Assembly: GCA_002435595.1 (NCBI GenBank)
Contig: DJBL01000119.1
Location: forward strand, 1-64,000
Source: Stenotrophomonas maltophilia
GTDB lineage: Bacteria; Pseudomonadota; Gammaproteobacteria; Xanthomonadales; Xanthomonadaceae
Direction: 5' to 3'
Length of the DNA stretch: 64,000 nt
Of this stretch, positions 7,586-15,752 are shown one piece after another (the first letter of the stretch is position 1; each line of letters starts with the position of its first letter). The notes under the pieces were generated by a model. That model was given only the letters and a program-made list of their open reading frames with translations, had not been told where the DNA came from and did no database searches. The position numbers and the translations under genes are program-made.

Positions 7586-8953
7586 TCAGGTCAATGCAAT
7601 CGACTTGTTCTTGCGTTCGGCCAGGCGCTTTTCCAGGTAGTGGATGTTCTGCCCACCGGCCTGGAAGCCCTTGTCGCGCATGATCCGCTGCTGCAGCGCG
7701 ACGTTGGTCTTGATCCCGTCCACCACCATCTCGCTCAGCGCCACGCGCATGCGCGCGATCGCGGTTTCGCGGTCGGGGCCGTGCACGATCAGCTTGCCGA
7801 TCATCGAGTCGTAGTTCGGCGGCACGCGGTAGCCACTGTAGATGTGGGTATCCACGCGCACGCCGGGGCCACCCGGCGGATGGAAGGCGGTGATCTGGCC
7901 CGGGCTCGGCACGAAGGTTTCGGCGTCTTCGGCGTTGATCCGGCACTCGATCGCGTGGCCGGTGAGCACCACATCGCTCTGCTTGATGCTCAGTTTCTGG
8001 CCGGCGGCGATGCGCAGCTGCTCGCAGACCAGGTCGATGCCGGTCACCATCTCCGTCACCGGATGTTCCACCTGCACGCGGGTGTTCATTTCGATGAAGT
8101 AGAAGCGGCCGTCTTCGAACAGGAACTCGAAGGTACCCGCGCCGCGGTAGCCGATGCGGATGCAGGCTTCCACGCAGACCTTGCCGATCTGCTCGCGCAT
8201 TTCGTCGGTGATGCCCGGTGCGGGCGCCTCTTCCACCACCTTCTGGTGGCGGCGCTGCATCGAGCAGTCGCGTTCACCGAGGTGGATGGCATTGCCCTGG
8301 CCGTCGGCGAGCACCTGGATTTCCACGTGGCGCGGATTCTCCAGGAACTTCTCCATGTACACCTGGTCGTTGCTGAAGGCAGCCTTGGCTTCGGACTTGG
8401 TGGTCTCGATGGCCGCCTTCAACGAGGCTTCGGCATGCACCACGCGCATGCCGCGGCCGCCGCCGCCACCGGACGCCTTGATGATGACCGGGTAACCGAT
8501 CTCACGGGCGATCTTGGTGTTGGCCACGATGTCGTCGGTGAGCGGGCCGCCCGAGCCGGGCACGCACGGCACGCCGGCGGCCTTCATCGCGCGGATCGCT
8601 TCCACCTTGTCGCCCATCAGGCGGATGGTGTCGGCCTTGGGACCGATGAAGATGAAACCGGACTCTTCCACGCGCTCGGCGAAGTCGGCGTTCTCCGACA
8701 GGAAGCCGTAACCCGGGTGGATGGCCTGGGCGTCGGTGACTTCCGCCGCGGCGATCAGCGCCGGGATGTTGAGGTAGCTCTCAGACGACGGTGCCGGACC
8801 AATGCAGACCGACTCGTCGGCCATGGCCACGTGCTTGAGGTTGCGGTCGACCGTGGAATGCACGGCCACCGTGCGGATGCCCAGGGTGTGGCACGCGCGC
8901 AGGATGCGCAGCGCGATCTCCCCTCGGTTGGCAATAACGACTTTGTCGAGCAT
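7586..8953 (-). CDS. accC: Acetyl-CoA carboxylase, biotin carboxylase subunit
   Basis: ATP-dependent carboxylation of biotin on BCCP, the first half of the acetyl-CoA carboxylase reaction that commits carbon to fatty acid synthesis. The 455-residue length is standard. N-terminal KVVIANRGEIALRILRA, the glycine-rich ATP-grasp loop KASGGGGGRGMRVV, and the catalytic block FIEMNTRVQVEHPVTEM are all present. It follows accB by 10 bp on the same strand, the usual accBC pair. Confidence 0.97.
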   Translation of the reverse strand: MLDKVVIANRGEIALRILRACHTLGIRTVAVHSTVDRNLKHVAMADESVCIGPAPSSESYLNIPALIAAAEVTDAQAIHPGYGFLSENADFAERVEESGFIFIGPKADTIRLMGDKVEAIRAMKAAGVPCVPGSGGPLTDDIVANTKIAREIGYPVIIKASGGGGGRGMRVVHAEASLKAAIETTKSEAKAAFSNDQVYMEKFLENPRHVEIQVLADGQGNAIHLGERDCSMQRRHQKVVEEAPAPGITDEMREQIGKVCVEACIRIGYRGAGTFEFLFEDGRFYFIEMNTRVQVEHPVTEMVTGIDLVCEQLRIAAGQKLSIKQSDVVLTGHAIECRINAEDAETFVPSPGQITAFHPPGGPGVRVDTHIYSGYRVPPNYDSMIGKLIVHGPDRETAIARMRVALSEMVVDGIKTNVALQQRIMRDKGFQAGGQNIHYLEKRLAERKNKSIALT

Positions 8954-8963
8954 GGACGAGTCC

Positions 8964-9452
8964 TTAGCCGATCACGAACAGCGGCTGGTCGAATTCGACC
9001 GGCTGGCCGTTTTCGCCCAGGATGGCGACGATGGTGCCGGAGACATCGGCCTCGATCGGGTTGAACATCTTCATCGCTTCGATGATCGCCAGCGTTTCGC
9101 CGGCCTTGACCGCCTGGCCGACCGACACGAAGGCCGGCTTGTCCGGCGAGGACGAGGCATAGAACGTGCCGACCATCGGCGCGCGCAGCACGTGGCCGTC
9201 CGGCAGGGCATTGCCCGGCTTGGCGGTACCGCCGGTGGAGGCTTCGGTGGGCGACTGCATCGGCATCGCCGGGGCGGCCTGCGGGGCCGGTGCCGGCGCC
9301 ATCATCATCTGCGGCTGGGCCTGGACCATGCCGTAGCCGGACACCGGGGCGCGCGACAGGCGCACGGACTCTTCGCCTTCCTTGATTTCGATTTCGGCGA
9401 GGTTCGACTCTTCCAGCAGGTCGATCAGCTTCTTGATTTTGCGGAGATCCAT
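8964..9452 (-). CDS. accB: Acetyl-CoA carboxylase biotin carboxyl carrier protein
   Basis: 162 residues. N-terminal part begins MDLRKIKKLIDLLEESNLAE, then a flexible Ala/Pro/Gln-Met linker, then the biotinyl domain with EAMKMFN, whose lysine is the biotin attachment site. Partner of AccC immediately downstream. Confidence 0.96.
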   Translation of the reverse strand: MDLRKIKKLIDLLEESNLAEIEIKEGEESVRLSRAPVSGYGMVQAQPQMMMAPAPAPQAAPAMPMQSPTEASTGGTAKPGNALPDGHVLRAPMVGTFYASSSPDKPAFVSVGQAVKAGETLAIIEAMKMFNPIEADVSGTIVAILGENGQPVEFDQPLFVIG

Positions 9453-9506
9453 AGAGGCCTCTTTAGCTCGTGGTGTCAGTGTGGTGGGAAGCGCGTTGCG
9501 CTCGGG

Positions 9507-9929
9507 TCAAAGCAATTCGTAGAAATCGCGCAACTGGCGGATGCGGTCGCGCGTGAGGGTCGTCAGGCAGCGCATCTGCGCGCCATTGCGCGCGGTGCCA
9601 TCGGAGTTGAACAGGTACACCGCGTCGCAGTCATGGTCGCGCAGCTGCACCCAGGCACGCTGCGCCAGTACCAGCTGCTGCTCGGCGTTGCGGCACCAGC
9701 TGCAGGCGCCGCCGTCGGCCGGGGAGCGCAGCTGCTGGCGTGCCTGCGCATACACGGCATTGAGTTCCACATCGGCAGCGGCAGCCACGTCCGAGGCGCA
9801 TAGGTCGCTCTCCATCGTGGTGGTCGGCCTGGCGCAGTCGATGCCTTCGTCCTGGCGATCGAACGCCGCGGCGCTGGCGCACAGGCCGGCCGACAACGCC
9901 ACGCAGGCAAGGGCGCGCAGCAGCGGCAT
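9507..9929 (-). CDS. Exported LprI-like (DUF1311) protein
   Basis: A 140-residue protein with an N-terminal signal peptide (MPLLRALACVALSAGLCASA, cleavage near AAAF). The mature part has the cysteine pattern of the lysozyme-inhibitor LprI N-terminal domain: DCARPTTTMESDLCAS, a central CSWC pair, and DHDCDAVYL. Its start codon overlaps the aroQ stop (ATGA at 9927-9931 on the minus strand) and accB follows 54 bp later, so it lies inside the aroQ-accBC operon. Role in periplasmic lysozyme defence is inferred from the family only. Confidence 0.75.
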   Translation of the reverse strand: MPLLRALACVALSAGLCASAAAFDRQDEGIDCARPTTTMESDLCASDVAAAADVELNAVYAQARQQLRSPADGGACSWCRNAEQQLVLAQRAWVQLRDHDCDAVYLFNSDGTARNGAQMRCLTTLTRDRIRQLRDFYELL

Positions 9930-10378
9930 CAGGCGCGCGCGCCCTGCAGACGGGTCAGCGCGGCATCCATCGCATAGCGGTAGCTGTCTGCACCAAAGCC
10001 GCAGATCACGCCCACCGCCTTGTCGCTGAAGTAGCTGTGCTGGCGGAACGGTTCGCGTGCGTGCGGGTTGGACAGGTGGATTTCGATGAACGGCACGTCC
10101 ACCGCGGCCAGCGCATCGCGCAGGGCCACCGAGGTGTGGGTGAACGCCGCCGGGTTGATCAGGATGAAGGCGGTGCCGTCTTCACGGGCGGCCTGCACAC
10201 GGTCCACCAGGATGTGTTCGGCGTTGGACTGCAGGCTCTCCAGCGCGTGCCCGGCGGCCTGCGCCTGGGCCTGCAGGGCCTGGTCGATCTGCGCCAGCGT
10301 GGTGTGCCCATACACCTCCGGCTCGCGTGTGCCGAGCAGGTTGAGGTTGGGGCCATGCAGGACCAGCAGTTTCGCCAT
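9929..10378 (-). CDS. aroQ: 3-dehydroquinate dehydratase, type II
   Basis: Third step of the shikimate pathway. About 149 residues from the ATG at 10378 (another in-frame start is 9 bp upstream). Family blocks are clear: LLVLHGPNLNLLGTREPEVYG with the catalytic tyrosine, INPAAFTHTSVALRDAL, and FIEIHLSNPHAREPFR with the catalytic histidine. First gene of the operon running to accC; aroQ-accBC linkage is common in gammaproteobacteria. Confidence 0.95.
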   Translation of the reverse strand: MAKLLVLHGPNLNLLGTREPEVYGHTTLAQIDQALQAQAQAAGHALESLQSNAEHILVDRVQAAREDGTAFILINPAAFTHTSVALRDALAAVDVPFIEIHLSNPHAREPFRQHSYFSDKAVGVICGFGADSYRYAMDAALTRLQGARA

Positions 10379-10512
10379 GGGGACCACGAAGCGGGAAAGG
10401 GCGAAGTCTGGCGGAAGCGGTTGATCGTGTCCAGTTCGGCGAAGTTACGCGTGTTTCAAGCGTCCGTTTGAATTCTGGCGGCGATCCCTGTGCCAGCACG
10501 ATGTCGGCAGGT

Positions 10513-10610
10513 TGTGCGGCTCAGCATAGTTGGTGGGAATTCCAACCAACTATGACGCGCGCTCACCATAGTTAGTGGAGATAGGGCCGCCAGTGGCCGA
10601 GAGCTGACCT
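10513..10610 (+). repeat. Left copy of a ~95 bp repeat with nested palindromes
   Basis: Begins GTGCGGCTCAGCATAGTTGG and contains an inverted repeat, CATAGTTGGT...AACCAACTATG, then ATGACGCGCGCTCACCAT and GGGCCGCCAGTGGCCG. A second copy in the same orientation is at 25364-25460, about three-quarters identical by eye. It fills part of the 330-bp gap between aroQ and the first island gene; the rest of that gap (10611-10707) shows nothing else. Confidence 0.65.
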
Positions 10611-10707
10611 CGAGATGGCAGGGATTAGGGCGCGTCATCGGGGTAGGAGAGCAATCCAGCCTCGCCCAACGCTCGGTTAGACTTCAACCGGGACGCAGGG
10701 GATTTGC

Positions 10708-11613
10708 ATGGCCTACAACTGGAACCGGCAGGAGCTGGCGCGTTCACCATGGCGCAGTGAGGTGGTGCCTCGAATTCCGTCCATCCTCATCCAACGGGCC
10801 AAGATCGGGCGGCCTATCACCTACGGGGAGCTCGCTGCCGAGCTCGAGCGCCTCCATGGTCTGGAGCCAAAAGCCCGCAAGACCTTGTATGGCCCGGCCG
10901 TAGGGGCCGTGGGCTTCGCCATCCAGGAGTTGGGTGAGCAGTGGGGCGAGAAGATTCCGCCGCTAAACCTTATCGTCGTCCAAGCCGAAACCCAACTACC
11001 CGGTCATGGTGCGGACGAAGTCGCCCACTACTACTTCGACGACGGCGGGGCAGGGATGGCCGCCAACCGTGAGGCCTACATCCAAGCCGCCATGGCTGCG
11101 GTGTTCGACTATGGGCCGAAGTGGGACCGGGTGGCCCAAGCCTTAGGGGTGGACGTACTCGACGCGGCGCATGCCAACCCCGACGAGGGGAGCCCCATTG
11201 ACCTGCCTGCAATTCCGACCGCCTACCGGCCCGAAAGCGCCGCGCACACAGCACTTAAGGCTTGGGTGGCAGCGCACTCGGAATGGTTCGAGGACTACGG
11301 AGCATTCGAGGCCGGTGTGAACGAGCACCGGCTGAGTTCCGGCGACAGCCTGGATGTCTATTTCACCAACGGGCGCGAGAGCCTGGCGGTGGAGGTCAAA
11401 GCCAGCAATGCCAGCGACTCCGAGCTCATGCGGGGCATCTACCAAGCCATCAAGTATCGGGCTGTACTGCGCGCTGAGTGCATTGCGCTACGCAAGCCAG
11501 CCCTGTGCGATGCCGTGCTGGTGAGCACCCGGCCATTAGGCAAGGCGGGCCGGGCCTTGGCCAAGCGCTTGCATGTGGACTTCGTGCGGGTGCCAAGCGG
11601 AGCGGAGAAATGA
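10708..11613 (+). CDS. PD-(D/E)XK nuclease-fold protein, putative defence gene
   Basis: A 301-residue protein of unknown family. The N-terminal third looks helical (YGELAAELERLHGL). The C-terminal domain has a nuclease-fold signature: Asp216 in GDSLDVYF, Glu229-Val-Lys231 in LAVEVKAS, then Gln246-x3-Tyr250 in GIYQAIKY, the QxxxY motif common in RecB-like and restriction-like nucleases. The last four bases overlap the following DUF4238 gene. First gene of the low-GC island; likely a DNA-acting effector or repair-like nuclease, by inference. Confidence 0.65.
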   Translation: MAYNWNRQELARSPWRSEVVPRIPSILIQRAKIGRPITYGELAAELERLHGLEPKARKTLYGPAVGAVGFAIQELGEQWGEKIPPLNLIVVQAETQLPGHGADEVAHYYFDDGGAGMAANREAYIQAAMAAVFDYGPKWDRVAQALGVDVLDAAHANPDEGSPIDLPAIPTAYRPESAAHTALKAWVAAHSEWFEDYGAFEAGVNEHRLSSGDSLDVYFTNGRESLAVEVKASNASDSELMRGIYQAIKYRAVLRAECIALRKPALCDAVLVSTRPLGKAGRALAKRLHVDFVRVPSGAEK

Positions 11614-12557
11614 AGGGCAGCAACCCGACGAAGCCGACGCGACGCCAACACACAGTCTGGCGCAAATACCTGAGGGCGTGGGCGACCAAAGAGCAGGTTT
11701 GGTGCTCCATGGGCGTAGTGTCTTTCCGGACTGGCCTGATGAACGTGGGCCAGGAAAAAGACTTCTATCGCGTTCGCGACATGACGGATCAAGACATTGC
11801 GCTGGTCCACGCGGCGTTCGTGGCGCCCATGAACAGGGAGATTCAAAGGCGTGCTGCCGAGCGGTGGCTGACCGATTTCAACATGCTCAGCAGGATTCGA
11901 CGCCATCTCGAATCGCAAGGCATCGACGCTGCATCCGAACTCGAGCCGCTGTACATCGAGATCGAGGAAAAACTCCACGGAGACATTGAGCGCAATGCGT
12001 TACCGCTCTTGGAGCGCTTGCTGGCCGCCGAAACATTCTGCCTGGATGACGAAGACGACTACATTGTCTTCGTTCATTTCTTGATGACCCAGTATTTCAG
12101 GACCAACCGCTTGCTAGCCAACGTCAAGCGCGGGATGGGTGACCGTTTCCATGGCACCATCGAGAGATCTATGGGGGCGTTGCGGCATATTTTTTCCACT
12201 GCCGCAGGATTCACGCTCTTTGCCGAACGCTCCACAATGAAGCCGCGCATGTTGTTGAACGACACCAACGTGCCGCTGATTACCGGCGACCAGCCTGTCA
12301 TTAACGCCTTGGCCGTGGATCTTCCAGTCGACGTGGCCGTTCAAGACTGCGAGTTCTACTACCCACTGTCCCCTAAGAAGGCCTTGGTTATCACTGCAAG
12401 CGATCGGTTTTCCAGTGGCCGAATAACCGACGCTCCTCAAGCGCAAGAGTTTAATCGTCTCATCGCTGTCGCGGCGGAACGGCAAATCTACGCGGCCAGC
12501 GAGTCAGACTTGACCGACGTATCATGCCTAGTGGGGCAACACATCACGAAACGATGA
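11610..12557 (+). CDS. DUF4238 family protein
   Basis: 315 residues from the ATG at 11610, which overlaps the stop of the preceding nuclease gene (ATGA). Features typical of DUF4238: N-terminal QHTVWRKYLRAWA, where a His and aromatic residues are conserved, a long helical middle, and the central LLNDTNVPLITGDQPVINAL block followed by YYPLSPKKALVIT. DUF4238 proteins have no settled function but recur in bacterial defence islands. The overlap implies a two-gene unit in which this may be sensor or toxin to the nuclease; that is inference. Confidence 0.7.
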   Translation: MKGSNPTKPTRRQHTVWRKYLRAWATKEQVWCSMGVVSFRTGLMNVGQEKDFYRVRDMTDQDIALVHAAFVAPMNREIQRRAAERWLTDFNMLSRIRRHLESQGIDAASELEPLYIEIEEKLHGDIERNALPLLERLLAAETFCLDDEDDYIVFVHFLMTQYFRTNRLLANVKRGMGDRFHGTIERSMGALRHIFSTAAGFTLFAERSTMKPRMLLNDTNVPLITGDQPVINALAVDLPVDVAVQDCEFYYPLSPKKALVITASDRFSSGRITDAPQAQEFNRLIAVAAERQIYAASESDLTDVSCLVGQHITKR

Positions 12558-12825
12558 GGCAAGCGAGATGAACAAGAACGCGCCCTGTACGAATCCGGAC
12601 TGAGCAACGTCCGCACCTCGCCGATAGCAGCCCCGATGCCCCGCCATCGTTCTCGCAGACGTTGAAGGTTGAAATCTGGGGTTGATGGCCCAGCTCGCTG
12701 GGCTATCAGCCAATCGGGATTTCGCCCAGAGGCCACGCCCTGCCAACAATTGATACCACCAAAATTCAGTAACAGCCTCCTCCTCATGGAGCCTAGAAAC
12801 GCCTCAGAGAGCGGTACGCACCTCC
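12558..12825. other. Intergenic, no gene seen
   Basis: The frames here are short and have no recognisable product. It separates the DUF4238 gene from the structured RNA-like segment. Confidence 0.4.
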
Positions 12826-13015
12826 GTCAAACCGGTGGGCTTTCTGTGTCTCAGGTCCTATGGTGCAACCGACGTGATGCTCTTCGTCGGGAGGGCTTCT
12901 AATACAACACCCTTTGGGAAGATACGTCGACCGGCTCTCTGCGGCTTCTGGCCTCCCGACTTCCTGCCGCTGTCCGTCCGGATTGACGGTGTCAGGTTGA
13001 GCCCCCATTACTCCG
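12826..13015 (+). ncRNA. Structured segment resembling a phage C4-type antisense RNA
   Basis: Several stems can be drawn: CCGACG/CGTCGG around 12870-12892 and a longer-range GTCGGGAGG (12888-12896) with CCTCCCGAC (12952-12960), surrounded by conserved-looking text (GGTGCAACCGACGTGATGC, ACACCCTTTGGGAAGAT, CTCTCTGCGGCTTCTGGCC, CGGTGTCAGGTT). I recall this style of sequence from phages and phage satellites, upstream of anti-repressor or ash genes, where the C4 RNA is found. A 74-codon frame overlaps it but its composition does not look coding. The identity is tentative. Confidence 0.3.
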
Positions 13016-13147
13016 AAACCCGAAGCCCGAAAAACGCCACTCCTAAGCCATTGATTTAACTTCGCATTTCAACCAAAGCTATCGCAGTCTTTGGCTAATT
13101 TGCAGACACACCCGATACTTGGGCTTTCAGACGACGGAAGCGCCAGA

Positions 13148-14434
13148 ATGACCTCGCCGCTTTATGACTTGGACGAGCTAGTGCTCCAGTGCAGAAATGA
13201 GCGTGCACGCAACTACATTCGGGAAGCAGTGTCCAGCTACAGAGCTGGGGCATTTCGAGCGGCTATCGTCTCAACATGGATCGCAGTCTGCTTTGACATC
13301 ATGCAAAAGTTTCACGAGCTTGCCATCGCCGGCGATGCTGCTGCGGGAAAAGAGGCGGAAGCCCTTGAGCGAATCAGGGCCAGTGGCGACGTGACTGCAG
13401 CTCTGCGGTTCGAAAAGGACCTCCTCAACAAGGCAAAGTCGCCCTTCGAGCTCGTGAACAACCTAGAATACATAGACCTCACGCGGCTCTACGACGACAG
13501 AAACCGTTGCGCTCATCCTTCGTTCGTCGCGGACGGGGAAGCGTACTCTCCTCCTGGCGAACTCGCACGCTTACATATCAGAAACGCTGTAACGGTGCTT
13601 CTTATGCACCCTCCTGCGCAGGGAAAATATGCCCTGGACCGGCTGCTAACCGATGTTAGGTCGCAGCTATTTCCAAGGAAGGTAGACGAAGCACAGGCGT
13701 GGCTGGCTAACGGCGCCATGCGCAGGCCTCGTGATTCGCTTACACGCAACTTCGTGGCCGTACTTATTAAGGACTATCTGATCGGCGAAGCTGAGTACCT
13801 TGAAAGATCGCGCTACTCATCCGCGCTAAAGGCGGTACGCAACTTACATCATCAACAATGGAATGAAGCTGTCCAGGCACACTGCTCGCCCGTGATCCGA
13901 CAGTTGGACGACACCAAACTAGGAGTTGTCGTCGAATTCTTCTCGATCTGCAAGGAGGCGTGGGGCCTCGTAGAAGCTGACGTCTCACAGCGGGTATTAA
14001 GCTTCATCAGAGAACTTCCCTCTGATAAGTTCGACGTCATTGAGAACGCCCTGCCCTTCGATGCCTTTGCCAAAGAAGCAAAGAAGCGAATTGCGAGATC
14101 GACCGTCGACGAGATCGAGAGCGTATTTTGGTTTGACCTACCTGCTTCAGTGGCCGATCGCCTCATTGACATCTACCTACGATCCCGGTCTTTTGCAGAG
14201 GCAAATAAAAATGGTCGATTACTTACAATGTATGCATCTGAGCTCGCCGTTGAGCACGCGCAGCGAATAATCACAGAGTCGGCAGCCAATGAGGAGATCG
14301 TCGGGAGCTTTGATTTTCCCGGCCTTCTCAACGCGCTCCACAAGAAGACAAAAGGCGTGCGAGAGCTAGGAGATTTCGTCACTTTACTCAATGATTCAGG
14401 GCTTGGCGGGTTCGCTGATGACATCCCGCCCTGA
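13148..14434 (+). CDS. HEPN-like protein with R-x4-H motif, putative defence gene
   Basis: 428 residues from the ATG at 13148 (a TTG start 57 bp upstream is possible). Residues about 10-130 look like a HEPN helical bundle: YRAGAFRAAIVSTWIAVCFD, then DDRNRCAHPSF, giving Arg118-Asn-x3-His123, the RN-x3-H pattern of HEPN RNases. The C-terminal 300 residues are helical, with no family recognised. Codon use is more AT-rich than the core genes. By family logic it could be an RNA-cleaving abortive-infection effector; the only direct evidence is the motif. Confidence 0.6.
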   Translation: MTSPLYDLDELVLQCRNERARNYIREAVSSYRAGAFRAAIVSTWIAVCFDIMQKFHELAIAGDAAAGKEAEALERIRASGDVTAALRFEKDLLNKAKSPFELVNNLEYIDLTRLYDDRNRCAHPSFVADGEAYSPPGELARLHIRNAVTVLLMHPPAQGKYALDRLLTDVRSQLFPRKVDEAQAWLANGAMRRPRDSLTRNFVAVLIKDYLIGEAEYLERSRYSSALKAVRNLHHQQWNEAVQAHCSPVIRQLDDTKLGVVVEFFSICKEAWGLVEADVSQRVLSFIRELPSDKFDVIENALPFDAFAKEAKKRIARSTVDEIESVFWFDLPASVADRLIDIYLRSRSFAEANKNGRLLTMYASELAVEHAQRIITESAANEEIVGSFDFPGLLNALHKKTKGVRELGDFVTLLNDSGLGGFADDIPP

Positions 14435-14484
14435 TCCAGTGAGTTCAACTCTGATTCGCAACTGATGGATTGAAATGCTCGACG

Positions 14485-14511
14485 ATCCCCGCTTCTGGCC
14501 GAAAGCGGACG
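14485..14511. repeat. Dispersed short palindrome, copy 1 (variant)
   Basis: CGCTTCTGGCCGAAAGCG core, flanked by CCC and GAC. Matches the palindrome repeated through 14-44 kb; it lies between the HEPN-like gene and the Mrr-like gene. Confidence 0.6.
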
Positions 14512-14689
14512 ACTTGCAGGGACGCCGTCGTTGGGCCCGTGACAATGTCTGACCAGAGATCAACCGGAGCGCGCTTGCGGTGTCACTGAGCCTGTGTGCT
14601 CTCACGTCACTGGTGGTTTCTGTCGCGCCGCAAGCATCCGCTTAGATTGGGTTAGCATTCTGCTACTGCAAATACAGGGCCATGAACTG

Positions 14690-15547
14690 ATGATGCTCAA
14701 TTTCCCTCCGCCAGCTAACTGGCAGGACTTTCAAACACTTACCGTTCGCCTTGTCGAACTGATGTGCACGGAAGGTGCCGTGCACGAATACGGGCGTTTG
14801 GGGCAAAGGCAAGATGGCGTCGATGTGTATGGGGAGACGCATAGCGGGGTACAAATGGGCGTGCAATGCAAGGAGATGAGTGCGGGCAGAAAGATCACCG
14901 AATCGTTCATTCGGGACGAAGCAAATAAGGCCCTCAGTTTTCAGCCGAGCCTCAGTATTTTCGTCATGGCGACAACATTGCCTGAAGACACCGGCATGCA
15001 TAAGGCTGTAACGAACCTCAATCGCTCCGGAAACTACCCGTTCAAGATTGTTTGTTGGAGTTGGAATCACTTCAATGACAAGCTCAACCGGTCGAATCAA
15101 GTTGTTAAGGACACCTACGAGCGTTACGCACGTAGCTTTGGTCATGATCAAGAGCGGGAAGATCTTGAAGCCATCAAGAGTGGCTTTGATCGCCCGGCCT
15201 TCATCGATGACTTTCGGCATGAATTCAGCTGCGAAGATTTCGTGCTCGCACTTGCTGACACGACCCTTTTTCTCGACACTGGGCTGCTGCGCGATCGATA
15301 TACCAATGAGCTGATAAGCGCAACATACTCAAAGAGCATGTTGCCTAAGGGGCCATCAGCTAGTCTGCGCGCTGCACTGAAGAAGGAGGTTGCTGAGCTG
15401 CGAAAAAACGCAATCAGGGATCGCAAGGACGGTCAGCTAAACGCCAGTCTCGCACAGATTTATAATGCACGGCGGTTAGCGCTGCTGGAGACCGTGAATC
15501 GAGATCTGCGGCGTCTCAGCATTCCCCCAATTGTTCCAAGCTACTAA
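14690..15547 (+). CDS. Mrr-like restriction endonuclease-fold protein
   Basis: 285 residues from the paired ATGs at 14690/14693. The N-terminal domain fits the Mrr/REase PD-(D/E)XK pattern: WQDFQTLTVRLVELMCTE helix, then Gly38-x4-Asp42-Gly-Val-Asp45-Val, then Gln59-Cys-Lys61 (GVQCKEM). The middle continues the fold (SLSIFVMATTLPEDTG) and the C-terminal half is helical with coiled-coil character (LRAALKKEVAELRKNAI). It precedes the OLD-family gene by 206 bp on the same strand. A DNA-cleaving defence role is likely from the fold and context. Confidence 0.66.
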   Translation: MMLNFPPPANWQDFQTLTVRLVELMCTEGAVHEYGRLGQRQDGVDVYGETHSGVQMGVQCKEMSAGRKITESFIRDEANKALSFQPSLSIFVMATTLPEDTGMHKAVTNLNRSGNYPFKIVCWSWNHFNDKLNRSNQVVKDTYERYARSFGHDQEREDLEAIKSGFDRPAFIDDFRHEFSCEDFVLALADTTLFLDTGLLRDRYTNELISATYSKSMLPKGPSASLRAALKKEVAELRKNAIRDRKDGQLNASLAQIYNARRLALLETVNRDLRRLSIPPIVPSY

Positions 15548-15752
15548 CTCGGAGGGCGCGAGTTCAAGGCCTGCTCCAGGTTGGGGGCGATAGGCGGCCC
15601 ACAAGAGACAGTCACACTTGCCTTGAGTGGGTGGTGCAGTCGACTTTTTGAAGGTATGTCTTGCCATACGGGTCAACCTCCCGGCAACGCTATTGACGGT
15701 TCTGGCGTTGTGGCGAGATCAAATGGAAATTCTTATCCGCCAAGGAGGTTTC

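Noticed and set aside
12835..13059. 74-codon protein gene inside the structured region
   Set aside because: No good ribosome site, unlikely composition, and the conserved-looking features are inverted repeats; better read as an RNA or leader region.
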